Source of the DNA: Ancylostoma caninum | Taxonomy: Eukaryota; Nematoda; Chromadorea; Rhabditida; Ancylostomatidae | Length of the DNA: 64,000 nucleotides | Direction: 5' to 3' | NCBI GenBank assembly: GCA_037903475.1 | Contig: JBAJFG010000092.1 | Location: forward strand, 558,001-622,000 | In this document: one piece after another, positions 45,867-56,144 of the stretch | How positions within the stretch are numbered: the stretch's first letter is position 1 | Layout of the letters: each line of letters starts with the position of its first letter | Made by a program: the position numbers and the translations under genes | Notes under the pieces: generated by a model | The model's input: only the letters and a program-made list of their open reading frames with translations | Databases searched by the model: none | Told to the model about the DNA's origin: nothing

Positions 45867-46144
45867 TAAGACACGCATGCTCATGTAAAACACGGTTTTT
45901 TGAGCAATTGAATAACAGTTCTATACCAGTAACGGTCAAATCCATGCAAAACCTACGCACAACCATGCAAAAACCATGCATTCATATGCAGAACCCATGC
46001 GTCTCCGAAATCCGATGCAAATTCGATGCAGAACCCATGAAAAATCCACGATTTTCCCATGCAAGGGTTTTGCATGAATTTGCCATTGCTGGTATAGAAC
46101 TATTGATTAAAAAAACCATGTTTTGCACGAGCACGCATGTCTTA
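45867..46144. repeat. Foldback element with ATGCAAAACC-rich centre
   Basis: 45867-45934 (TAAGACACGCATGCTCATGT onward, through CAGTTCTATACCAGTAA) is mirrored by 46081-46144. The arms are about 65 bp, roughly 80 percent identical. The centre repeats the word ATGCA (as CCATGCAAAACC, AACCATGCA, GATGCAGAACCCATG) about ten times. A weaker cluster of the same words is near 27.6 kb. Confidence 0.75.
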
Positions 46145-46522
46145 ATCACCTTCAAATTTCATGCAGAACACGTTCCTAGGTTTCCTAAGTTGAATAATGA
46201 GCTATGTAAATAAACTGACTTATGGCAAAAAAAGAAACCAGGATCTTTTTATTCTTGTCTTCCTTCGAACAACAATCGCAATTACTAAATTACTAAGGAA
46301 AAATCATTTAAAAATTTCATTTGATTGCACATAGAATGTCGCCTAAGCGACAGCGATGCAGGGTGCCATACTCCATGAGGAGTGAAGAAAGCAGCAGTTA
46401 CAGTAGATAGGCCCATCAATCATACTGATCGAGAAAAGTTGGGAAGGGCCGTCATGTAGGCAGAAAGTCAATAGGATTGATCTGATTCGCGACCTTTCAT
46501 AGAGAAAGAAAGGAAGAAAGAG

Positions 46523-46576
<54 letters not shown>

Positions 46577-47280
46577 GAGGTACAGAACCACCGGCAGGAA
46601 TTTGAAAAATTGGCGATAAAATCCGAAAAGTTTGGAAATTAGTGACATTTCTTGACTAATTCAAAGAAGAGTTCCCTCTCAGAACGCCTTTCACCCCAGT
46701 ACTCTTCCTTCTCTGTGAAAATTCGAAGGGCCGCCCAGGCATAAACAACGCTCCCCTCAAAAATACGCTTATCTTCTTAGAAGAATGGCCCTCATGGTGT
46801 CATCCGAGTGTCATAAGGGTGTTCCCCTGAGGACAGAGCGGTGACATGGCAGCAGCCGACGGACGGCCGTCGGTCACAACAACTCAATGCTGACGGAGAA
46901 GAAGCACTTAAGTGATGAATGATGGTCTCCTTAGGGAGTTTCAGGAGGAGATGCGTGGCCAGTAAAGGGTTTGATGGCTGAACATTCTAGGCTGGGATTC
47001 ATGAATGGATAACCCATCAAAACTAGGTTATTAAACCCATATTCATGTCCTGCGTCTCCTTGTACTACTTTATCTCTAGCAGAATCATTCATGTAAACCA
47101 TCGTTGGCTTAAGTGGTGAACGTTTCATGAATCCCAGCCCTGCTTGTTTCAAGGAGGTGAAGCTTTCAAGACAATATCAGCAGCAGCTGCGGGAGGTGAC
47201 TACGATGGAACATGCTGAAGGTTAAGGTTAAGGTGAAGAATTTAGGGTACCTGATGGTACTCACATTCTCGCCTCCAATA
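46145..47280. other. Non-coding stretch with (GAAA)n
   Basis: A (GAAA)n microsatellite occupies about 46500-46577; the 101-codon minus-strand frame over it is an artefact. GGTTAAGGTTAAGG near 47219 is a short tandem. No gene. Confidence 0.5.
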
Positions 47281-47284
47281 TATA

Positions 47285-47965
47285 CAAAGCATAAACTCCG
47301 CCCCTCCCTTCACCATTCAATAATACGTTCCGCGTTGTGATTGGTTGCACCACGGCTCCCTTCGCTGCCATTGGTCAGAACGCAAAAGGAGGGCGGAGAA
47401 AGGGGAGGAGCGATTAGTCATCACGACTACTGTATGTGCATGTGTCACTGAGAGCCATCTGGTCATGTTTTATCCAGAAAGCGTCGGTTCGGTTTTCTGG
47501 ATAAAACAGTTATGCAGCAGTTATGTAAAGCTATGCGAGGTTTTATAACCATCTAATGATTCACAGAAGAAAAGAACATATGCACAGGGATATAAATGTT
47601 GTTCCCGCAGTTCGCTCACTCAGAGGATTCTGGTGAATCATTGGAGAAGGCGGGAGGGGGCGGTACCGCTACTGTACGACTGGTGCTTTTAGAAATTTTC
47701 ACGCTATTCAGGCAAATCGTCTCAAGTTCATTGGCCGTTGCTGTTATATGCTAGGAAATTTTATTTAATAATTTCGAAATTCTCTCTTCTTAATACCTGG
47801 GCATGATTATTGTAATTTATTTATTTGTTTATTTATTTATTTACTTATTTATGCACTTATTCGTTGGAAAAGTAAAAGAGAATGGAGAGGAAGTCGAGAG
47901 GGACAAAAAGAAGCGTAAAGCGGGCCAATCAAAAAGCAACGGCCCCGCCCATCTTCCTTCACTCT
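47285..47965. other. CCAAT/GC-box-rich stretch without an identified gene
   Basis: GTGATTGG at 47338, CCATTGGTC at 47370, GGAGGGCGGAG at 47390, GGGGGCGG at 47655, and GGGCCAATC with CCCCGCCCA at 47922-47952 lie within 650 bp. A 14-bp hairpin (GTTTTATCCAGAAA and its inverse) sits at 47467-47508. Promoter-like motifs are dense, but no first exon could be placed. Confidence 0.35.
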
Positions 47966-49240
47966 CTCCACTTTTAACCAGCAATGTGAAGTTGAAAAGG
48001 AATTTTTCCTTCATATCAAAAGTGTCGATTTTTTTGTAGTTCAGTTTTTTCTCATACCAATTGTTTTAACGGATAGGACGAGTTTTCAAGAAATTCTCCA
48101 ATCACAAGACCCAAGAGGAATTTCAAAAAAAGCGTAGAAACATGCTCGTAAAAACACTGCAAGAGGTATTTTCCATTAAAGAGAGCGCAATTTTATGAAT
48201 GGACATTTGCGCCGCGATCCGATTGCTTTATGACAGACATGAAGTAAGCGCAAGTTAATTAAATTTCGCCCATCTTATCAGTAAACAAGGCTTCCTCAGT
48301 ATCCATTCGTTATTGGGTTTGGTTGGAATTCTGGCAAAAAATTGAAGATGTAAATATGAAAAAAAAGGATGAGGTTGAAAACGCAAGGCTTGATCTCCAA
48401 AGAGTTAATAGAAAAATGTTTGCTACACCCACACAAATTTTTTCGAAGTTCCTCAAAAAAAAAACGTTCGGAGTATTTACCTACCTGTTTGTAGAATACT
48501 ACTGAAAGATGTTTTGAAAATTCGCTTACACAAAGTTTTCGCTTCTTTAAAATTGCAAAAATTTCTACGTAGTGTAAGCGAAATCTAGTAATCAAAAAAG
48601 CAAAATCAAACTGGCAGAGGCTTTTTTTAGCCTTTTCAATAAATTTTGAATAGAGTTGGCACGTGCACTTAGAGTACGCATGAATGCTCCTAGCAGCAGT
48701 TGAGCAAAATATCCTTCCAGACCATGAGAGCATGGCGTAGACGTTGAACTGCCCCGACCCATTTTTGCAATTAAGTTAGATTTGACATTTGATCTATTTT
48801 AAACCTATTTTAATACTATAAGGCAACTCTGCTCTCCTAAAGCGCTTATATCCTTCACTCATATTTAAAACAAAAGAAAAAGGGTAGGTAGGGAGCCTAG
48901 GGACATCTCAAAAGGGTTATAGACCTATCTTTGTATTCACAGTTTTTGCAATATTGAACTGTTAAGTATTGTATTACATGTAACACTTTATATTTGCAAT
49001 GCATTCAATATACATAAGTATAGTAGTATTTGCCGTTACCGTAAAATATACACAGAACTGGGAATTTTTCTATTTCTCCTTTGTGGTTTTAGGAAGGTCT
49101 TTGTGTTGGCAACATCTGCATGCTCAGGTGAAGGTTGTCGAAGAAGAACGGGGATATAAATAGGAAAATTGCATGCAATCTCTACGAGAGGGTTAAATTC
49201 GAGGAATTCCAGGTCAAATCGCACAAGTCTTAGCTTTGAA
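47966..49240. other. Non-coding stretch
   Basis: AT-rich. The 145-codon minus-strand frame at 48733-48296 is F/C/K-rich low-complexity sequence, lacks domains and lies over A-runs, so I do not call it a gene. Confidence 0.4.
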
Positions 49241-49242
49241 TC

Positions 49243-49425
49243 TGGGCTCGGATACATCAATGAGATTACCAGTGGTAGTTGTGTTGAAATACCCGAACTA
49301 ACCCTTTGCCTGGCATCCACCAACACATTTACCCCCACATATCGTTGCAAAAGTACTGCTGCTAGCCTTGGGTAACCGATTCCATAGGAAGGAGATTACC
49401 CATTCTTCCATTGATGCGCTTGAGC
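49243..49425. mobile_element. MITE, 'ATGCATCATTGAGATTACCC' family, copy 9
   Basis: Left GGGCTCGGATACATCAATGA then GATTACC; right GAGATTACCCATTCTTCCAT then TGATGCGC. About 183 bp. Confidence 0.75.
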
Positions 49426-49789
49426 ATTGTGGCGTGCTTAGGATTCATGATTTTGCCCAGGTGATTTTTGGGGGGGAGGGGGGTGTTTCTACATTTTTAC
49501 TTAATTGGTATTCTCAGCATTGGGCTGTATATTTATGTATTTTATTCATTATTTTTTGCAATATTTTATTCATTATAGTCCCACCTACGCCTGCGCTCTA
49601 GGAAACTTTGGTGCACTACCATGATTTATATAAGAGAATTATATTCAATACCATGTGGAAAAGTTGTGGTCCCCGCTAAGAAGATCGTCAGCTGAAAAGG
49701 ACCATCAAAGTATCAAAGTAGGTATCCATTATATAGGTTATTTATTTGGTTAAGTTGACCTAAGTAATTTCATTTATAGCAGAAATGCC

Positions 49790-49980
49790 TTAGAGATCCT
49801 GCGCAAATAGGTGTAACTAAGTTTACCAATGGTAAACTTTATAACATGCCCAAATTTACCCTTACCTGGTCCCCACCAACATGTTTACCCATACGTAACT
49901 AGATCCAGCTACTACCCACTCGTAATCATACCCATTGGTTATGAGCTTACTCATTCTACCAGTGATGCACCCGGGCCCTC
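49790..49980. mobile_element. MITE, 'ATGCATCATTGAGATTACCC' family, copy 10
   Basis: The right end, ACCAGTGATGCACCCGGGCC then CTCGG, is clear, and the interior has CATACCCATTGG and TTTACCC words in family order. The left end is diverged. Confidence 0.62.
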
Positions 49981-49984
49981 GGAA

Positions 49985-51900
49985 CACCAATTCTATGAGC
50001 AAAGAGTACTCAACTCGTAACGCTACTTGTTATTGCACTCAGAAAGCACAGCCTATTTTTCTTCGACTGCTGAGTCACATGGAGCTGCACAGCACGATGG
50101 TCAGCTGTTCAGCAACAACTACATGCTCAGTACGTGCCCAGGCCAACCCCAGTCTAGGACGGGACATCCACGAGGGGTAGGGGATCATCCCAGAGGATCC
50201 GCGACTCGTGGATGACACATTTGATGGCTATCAATGTGTGGCGGATGTCATTTCAAGCCGTGCGAGCACATGAAATCGGCACATAGCAGATGTTGTAACT
50301 CATAACATACGACGAACGAGCATTTGAATGGGGTCCTGACATCAATGTGGCCTTTTTTTTCCTTTAGGGCTAGTTATCATGGTTTTTTTTTTAACCTGGA
50401 AATGGACCAGATGGATTGGATTCTTCCCAAAGCATGATCCAACAGGGATTTTCTTTTTTATAGTGAAAATCCCAAAATTGCTCCAAAATGCCTGGCCTAT
50501 GCGAGAAGGAAAGCCCAAACAGCTATATTTCATCCATAGAGGTATCAGGATATTCGTCAAATAGGTTAGATGGGCGCCATAAAAATCCCTCAAAGCCCAA
50601 TAGGCTAAAGAAAAGAAGGGCAATAGGTGTATTGCAGCTAATCGACCGGGAAAATACGTAGCCACGACAGGTGCGACGGCGAAAAAATCAACGACTCGTC
50701 CGCAGCTTCTTCAAAGGGTTTTTCTCAGAAGCGTCACGAGAACGTAAGGATGCTCTGCGTGTTGTGCCACTACATGAAGGCCCTCCCTGGAGGCCTTTTA
50801 GTTTGGGGGGGGGCTTCTTTCCTGGATGTAGAGGGATTCTTTCCTGGATGGTTAGGCCTTGCGGATAGGCCTACTAGGCCCTAAAGGAATTTTCAGGATT
50901 TACAATAGTGGAGCCTATCATTACTTTGATCCAATAACAGCAGCTATCTTTACTGAAACACACATTTTCATTAATTACCTGAAATAAATACGCAAAAAAA
51001 AGTTTTGAGTCACCACTAACAATAAATACGAAAGGAAATAAATGAAATTTATGAAAAGTTTGTGTACAAAGTGGTATATTGTTTTTTTTTTCTATGAAAA
51101 TTCCCGTTCTTTAGTGCCATTAGGTGGAGTAAGAATGCCCATATTTTGAATGTTAACCAGCTATGTTTGATTTTTACCCACATACATACAGCGTACACTT
51201 ATTGCACCTATCTGCGAGTAATGTTATATTGTATTGCACCTTTTTCTTGGTGTATTAGATAAATAAATAAATAAATAAAGTTAATCTTAATAGCCTGAAT
51301 TTATTTAAACGAGAATGATAACTGACTAACAATAAAATGGTCAGAAGAGACTGGAAAGAGAATGCAGAAATGGACACCCTTCAAAAATTTGTGGATGGAG
51401 ATCCAGAAAACGTTCACTCATCCTGACAGCGCACTATCTTTGCTGCTGGTAATTTGACACCACCAAGAACAAGCCGAAATGCAGACTATAGCAAAAATTT
51501 TGGTTTTTTAAAAAAAATTCTTTGTTTCATTGTTTTCGTTCTTGCAAATTTCTAACTGTTTAGCTTGTTTAGGCAAGCAAAAGATGCTGAACCATAGAAG
51601 ATGGGCAGTAGTGGTCTAAATCAAGTTGGACACCTGTACGGGTTACGCAGGTGAAGTGGAGAGTAGTAATGGCCGTTTTTTCACATAAGGTCCCTTCGAA
51701 TATACGAGGAATGAATGAGGGATTGCGGGAATTCGAGCTTAGCTGCGTTCAGACATCAGAATGTGGTCTGATTGCCAGGTTACCTTCTCATGAAACTTAG
51801 TAAATAGTGTTCCAGTAAGAAAAAAAATGGTAGAGTAAAGCTAAATTTAGATATTCTATGGAATCTCAACTAGCAAAATCTATCAAATTCTGCAATGAAA
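49985..51900. other. Non-coding stretch
   Basis: Open frames of 60-107 codons at 49.9-50.9 kb have no splice or domain support. A (TAAA)n tract lies at 51258-51280. No exon recognised. Confidence 0.4.
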
Positions 51901-51916
51901 CGACTAATGACGACTA

Positions 51917-52156
51917 ATGACCTCAAACACCAAAGAGAAACCGAAAACGACCGCGGAAGTGGTCCCCAGCAAGCATGAGCTGCGCCGGATCTGCTGCCGC
52001 GCCAAGAGGTCTGGCCATGACGACGCGGACGAGCTTCAGCGTTTTTTCCGCGTCGACAAAGTTGTAAAGCACCAATGTCGCCACATGTCCTGCAAACCTT
52101 TTCCAAGCACATATCATGTAGTTGCAGATGGAGACAAATTTCCAGCGTGCCGCTGA
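51917..52156 (+). CDS. Unidentified small ORF with coding-like codon use
   Basis: 79 codons from ATG 51917. Third positions are strongly G/C-biased against AT-rich flanks, and the peptide is charged and non-repetitive (ELRRICCRAKRSGHDDADEL then QRFFRVDKVVKHQC). A possible donor lies at GACAAAGTT|GTAAAG (52064/52065), so it may be a first exon. The minus strand is also open here, with a good acceptor TTTGCAG|GACATG at about 52094/52093 and a 50-codon frame (LVLYNFVDAEKTLKLVRVVM), so the true strand is undecided. I do not recognise either product. Confidence 0.38.
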   Translation: MTSNTKEKPKTTAEVVPSKHELRRICCRAKRSGHDDADELQRFFRVDKVVKHQCRHMSCKPFPSTYHVVADGDKFPACR

Positions 52157-52159
52157 AAT

Positions 52160-52410
52160 TTCTTAGCGTTCTCAGCTTTACATCCTCTTTACAACTCCTT
52201 CATTCACAACGGCCGAGCAGCGTGTTTTTAGTTGCGTTGAGAAATTTCAGCAAAAACTCGCCGCCTTGCTACAATATCAGCACAAAGCGTTACTCTTATT
52301 GATTTTTCTGGAGAACAGGGTACGAGATAGAGGAAATTTTACAGCATGGGTGGTGGTGGGGGGGGGGGATGTAGATCAAGTTTCAATCAGTGTAAGTGGT
52401 ATCAATAATT
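52160..52410. other. Non-coding gap
   Basis: Short AT-rich interval with a G run at 52358-52367. Nothing recognised. Confidence 0.4.
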
Positions 52411-52412
52411 AG

Positions 52413-52570
52413 CTCAGACACTTTGCCGGAAATTCCGCAGCAGAATACCGAAATTTCGGTAAGGTAACCAGTCGGTTTTTCTGCTGTTCTGCTGCGGAAT
52501 TTCCGGTATCCTCCTGCGGAAATTCCGAACAAGAGTATTTTGCCGCGGAATTTCCGGCAGTTTGTCTGAG
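52413..52570. repeat. 158-bp inverted element built from CGGAAATTCCGC words
   Basis: The outer ends are CTCAGACACTTTGCCGGAAA then TTCCGC, and the inverse GCGGAATTTCCGGCAG then TTTGTCTGAG. Inside are two more oppositely oriented copies of GCGGAATTTCCGG, giving alternative hairpins. No coding capacity. Confidence 0.75.
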
Positions 52571-52574
52571 AGTG

Positions 52575-54035
52575 GGGTAACGACGTAATAAATTTGAAAA
52601 ACTGAAGCAAAATCTTTGAAAAATTTGGGTGATAACTGAATATTTCCTGTTTCATATGAGTCTTATAAGTTTTTCCATGGAGAACGGGCTCGTTAGATCC
52701 TCGATTCGCAGGATGCGCCAAGTCATTTCCACTGGTTTTGGGAGCTAGCTGGTTCTCAACTTCACAAGAAAGTATGAAAAAGCAATCGGTTGAGTCGGGC
52801 TGAACCCAACCCCATATGTGGAAAACGTCCTACAAATTTACAATTTTTCCACCTTAATTCGGCATTTTTTAGTTTTTCTTCTTTTCCAGGACTCTCAGAG
52901 AATTCAAGGAATTGCAATCCACGAACTCGTAGTTGAACGCATTTATAACTCTGGGGGGGGGGGGGGGGCTGCTAGATATGTGCGCCCCCCGTTTTCCTTG
53001 GAAATTTTCAGCAATGTGCAAGAAAATGCGTACCTTGTTGGATATCCATCAGGCGTGTGCGGAAGTAAAACTTTGAATCCCGTAAAACGTAAAACAGAAA
53101 AAGGAAGGCCAAAATTGGACGGAAAAAGGCAAGCGTAAAACGGAAAATTCCGCACACCCCTGATATCCATGTAATTCAATTCGAAATGGTATTTTAAAAA
53201 AATGTGTAGGTACTTATTTAATATGCGAAAAAGTAGCGTTAAAAGCAGTAGTGCTTGTGTCTTCCTTTCCCGCTGTCAAAGTGTCAGACTGACTAAAAGC
53301 GTGTCCCATCGCTAAAAATCTGACCCAAGGTCAGAACAAGGATCCACTACCCAATTTCATTTTTTAACAATAAGGGAAACGATCCTCGGGCAAAATATGT
53401 CAGTGCTACCTCTGTGAAGATACATTTGTGTAAGGGAAAGCTTTGCAGCAGGTCGGTCACAATAGGTAAGTGAATAAATAAATTAATAAATAAGCAAATA
53501 AATGAGTAAATAAATAAATAGATAAATAAATAAATAGACAAATAAATAATGAACAAATAACTACATAGTTGCAGCTTAAAATGGACTACCATAAGTACAT
53601 AGTTGAGACTATTTCCTATGACTCTCGGACACACCCACGCAGGCTGGACCCGGTAAAGGCATCTATGGTTTCTACTATTCGTTGGTATTCGCAGGGAACC
53701 CTTAACAGAGAGGTAGCCGTGTTTCCGGAAGAAATCCTCATTGATTGCGAGGTAGCGGAAGGATAGAAACACATAGGAAATGCAAGCAATCAATAGAAGT
53801 TTAGGATATAAGTTAACGTTCAATGAAGAGCTAAACCCGAAGCTTAATACCTGGCTAAAAATAGACTTCTCAGTACGCCTTATTACGCTAGATGTCAGGA
53901 AATAGTGAGTGCAAGAAAAAAAAGTTGGGGCAGCGCACATGTGCATGATATATTCCTGGAAAACTAGCACTATGTAGTACACTGCAGTTTTATGTGCAAC
54001 AGATATGCATCGGAGTCAAAAGTATTACTCTGTTG
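52575..54035. other. Non-coding stretch with (AAAT)n
   Basis: An (ATAA)n-type microsatellite lies at 53470-53550, a run of about 15 G at 52953-52967, and overlapping non-gene frames elsewhere. The 211-codon minus-strand frame at 53982-53347 runs through the microsatellite (IYLSIYLFIYLFIY) and is rejected as a gene. Confidence 0.5.
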
Positions 54036-54041
54036 TATCAT

Positions 54042-54866
54042 TAACTAGACGTTGTACCCGGCTTCGCTCAGGTCTCCAATTTCTCCCGGCAATTTTAACC
54101 TGATGTCAACACTTGTTGAACCAAAAATCCTCCCAAAATGTTCATCATTTGGTGATCAGCTTAAGTGACTCTTCTTCCCCCCCCCCTTCTATGGGGTGAA
54201 CTTGCTTGACTGGTAATAAATCCTTCTAAAATGCTTGCCTTATCTACGTTCAGCGTTTCGGAAAATCCCAGAAAGCACGTTTTCACCAATTCGTCTGCAA
54301 GAATGCCGAAAAATCAACAAAACCGTTTTTTTTTTCGTCAAAATGGTTATCATATTCGTGTTCAGCGTATTGAGACACCCCTGTAGAGTTGTCTTTACCC
54401 TCCCATGACCAAGAATAAAGAAAAATCAATAAGTCGATATTTTGCACAAAATGGTTGTCATATTCGTGTTCAACGTATTGAGATACCCCAGCACACATGT
54501 CTTTACCACCCCATGATCAAGAATAGAGAAGAATCAATAATATCAATAAATCGATAATTTGGCGCAAAATGGTTGTTATACTCGTGTTCAGCGCACTGAG
54601 GTACTCCAGCAAACATGTTCTGGCTAGTGCCTGGTCAAGAGGAGCGAAAAATCAATGAAATCGATATAGTCGATAAACTAATCGATAATTCCAGGTGCAA
54701 AGTAGCCTATAACCTCTGCCGGTGCGTGGAGGGTCTATCTGCGAAATTTGATCCAGATTGGTTAATGTTCCGCGATTTCTATACGGAACATACAAACGTA
54801 CAAATACACAAACACACGAACACACACACAAACGCACAAAAACTCACTTTTATATATACAGTTTAA
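54042..54866. repeat. Dispersed repeat with tandem internal units
   Basis: Begins near TTAACTAGACGTTGTACCCG then GCTTCGCTCAGG and ends in AC-rich sequence and TTTTATATATACAGTTT. The middle holds three units of roughly 110-118 bp marked by CAAAATGGTT starting at 54339, 54447 and 54565, each followed by ATTCGTGTTCA or a close variant. The 'GTACCCGGCTTCGCTC' end motif is one I associate with invertebrate repetitive elements, but I cannot assign a class. Confidence 0.55.
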
Positions 54867-54869
54867 TTT

Positions 54870-55500
54870 TACTGGGTAATAACTGTGCTTAGGCTTTAAT
54901 TTACTTAATCGTAGTGCTTTAAAACATGAGTAATTGTATAAAGAAGTTAAATATGTACAGAAAGAAGGAGATCTGTTGAATTACATCCCTGGACCCAGCA
55001 GAGATATGTACCTCACTAATTCTAACATCACGTGTATACCCTCATTTGAAAAAGTTGAAAGTCGAAGGACTAGGGTAGTAGTAGTAGTAGCATATGTAGC
55101 CCTATAATATAGTCTGTTCCAGACACGGCGATAGTTAAGTATTCGTGTACAGTGCACGTCAATGGCGGTGGCTCATCCGATGCCTCGAGAAGGACGCCGC
55201 GCAACCGCTGTCATCGATTCTTTCTCAGGATGTAGTGTTCAGCTTTGATCAGAGGGGGCCAGTAATGTGCTAAATTGATAAAGTGACCGAGAGCATCTTT
55301 TGCCCCAGATTTGGTTGTTCTAGCTATTTATTTATTTTGTGACGGGGAAACTCCCGTATAAAAACAAACCAAGTGCAACAAACAAGAATTGCCCAACAAT
55401 ATGTACAACGACGAGAAGTGAAACATTGCAATCAAGACAAAATTCAGAAAGATAAAAAGAGTTAAGACAAAGTGGGGAAAAAGGTCTGAAATTTCTGAGC
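54870..55500. other. Non-coding stretch
   Basis: Includes a short (TAG)n at 55075-55090. No exon or named repeat. Confidence 0.45.
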
Positions 55501-55501
55501 A

Positions 55502-56140
55502 TCAACTACGTACAGGTAGTTTGGATGCTTTCCAAGACAAGAAACCTTTTGAAGGAGCTAAGCGATAGGCGCAGTACCTTTTTTCATCGAGTAATTTTCC
55601 AAACGGTGGCAGTAGAGCCTTTGAGATGAAATTTGACCTAACTACGATTTTAGGCGCTGAATCCTGGAAAATCAATTTCCTGGCCGAAGTGCGGGATGGA
55701 GCTATTCTAAGGAAATCATCTATGTCTAAGGTTTTTCTTCCAGTTAATATCTTAAATATCATAACGAGATCGTTTCTAATTCATCTTTTACCATGAGACA
55801 TAAGCCCAAGCTATTTGTTTCTGTCATTCCAATTCGCGACAACAAAGTAGCCCACGCCACAACACCTCATAACAAGCTTACGCGTGATATTGTCCTGGAC
55901 GCTTCCAAGGAAATCAATATCGTTGCTCTTGTATGTCCTAAAGACTGCAGTACCATATTCCATTGCTGGTCGTACATAGGTTTTATAAGCCTTCATGAGA
56001 TCTTTTGGATCATTGGATCTGAGTTCCATAAAAATTGTAGATACGAAAAGTTGCCTTCTTCACCAAGGTTTCGTAGTGACTATCAAGACTAAGCTTATCC
56101 GTCAGGGTAAAGTCGAAATCGCGCACTTCATTAACCGATT
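55502..56140 (-). pseudogene. LINE reverse-transcriptase C-terminal fragment, second copy
   Basis: Minus-strand pieces in order: NEVRDFDFTLT and HYETLVKKATFRI near 56130-56050, KAYKTYVRPAMEYGTAVF near 55990, and MIFKILTGRKTLDIDDFLRI near 55760, running to 55502. The order matches the fragment at 26050-26460 but extends farther upstream and downstream. Frameshifts and stops separate the pieces, so it is dead. It is CR1/jockey-like by these landmarks. Confidence 0.75.
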
Positions 56141-56144
56141 TTAG

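Noticed and set aside
48296..48733. 145-codon minus-strand frame
   Set aside because: Low-complexity F/K/C-rich translation over A/T runs, without splice sites or domain similarity.
53347..53982. 211-codon minus-strand frame
   Set aside because: It crosses an (ATAA)n microsatellite that translates as repeated IYLFIYLF; composition elsewhere is not protein-like.
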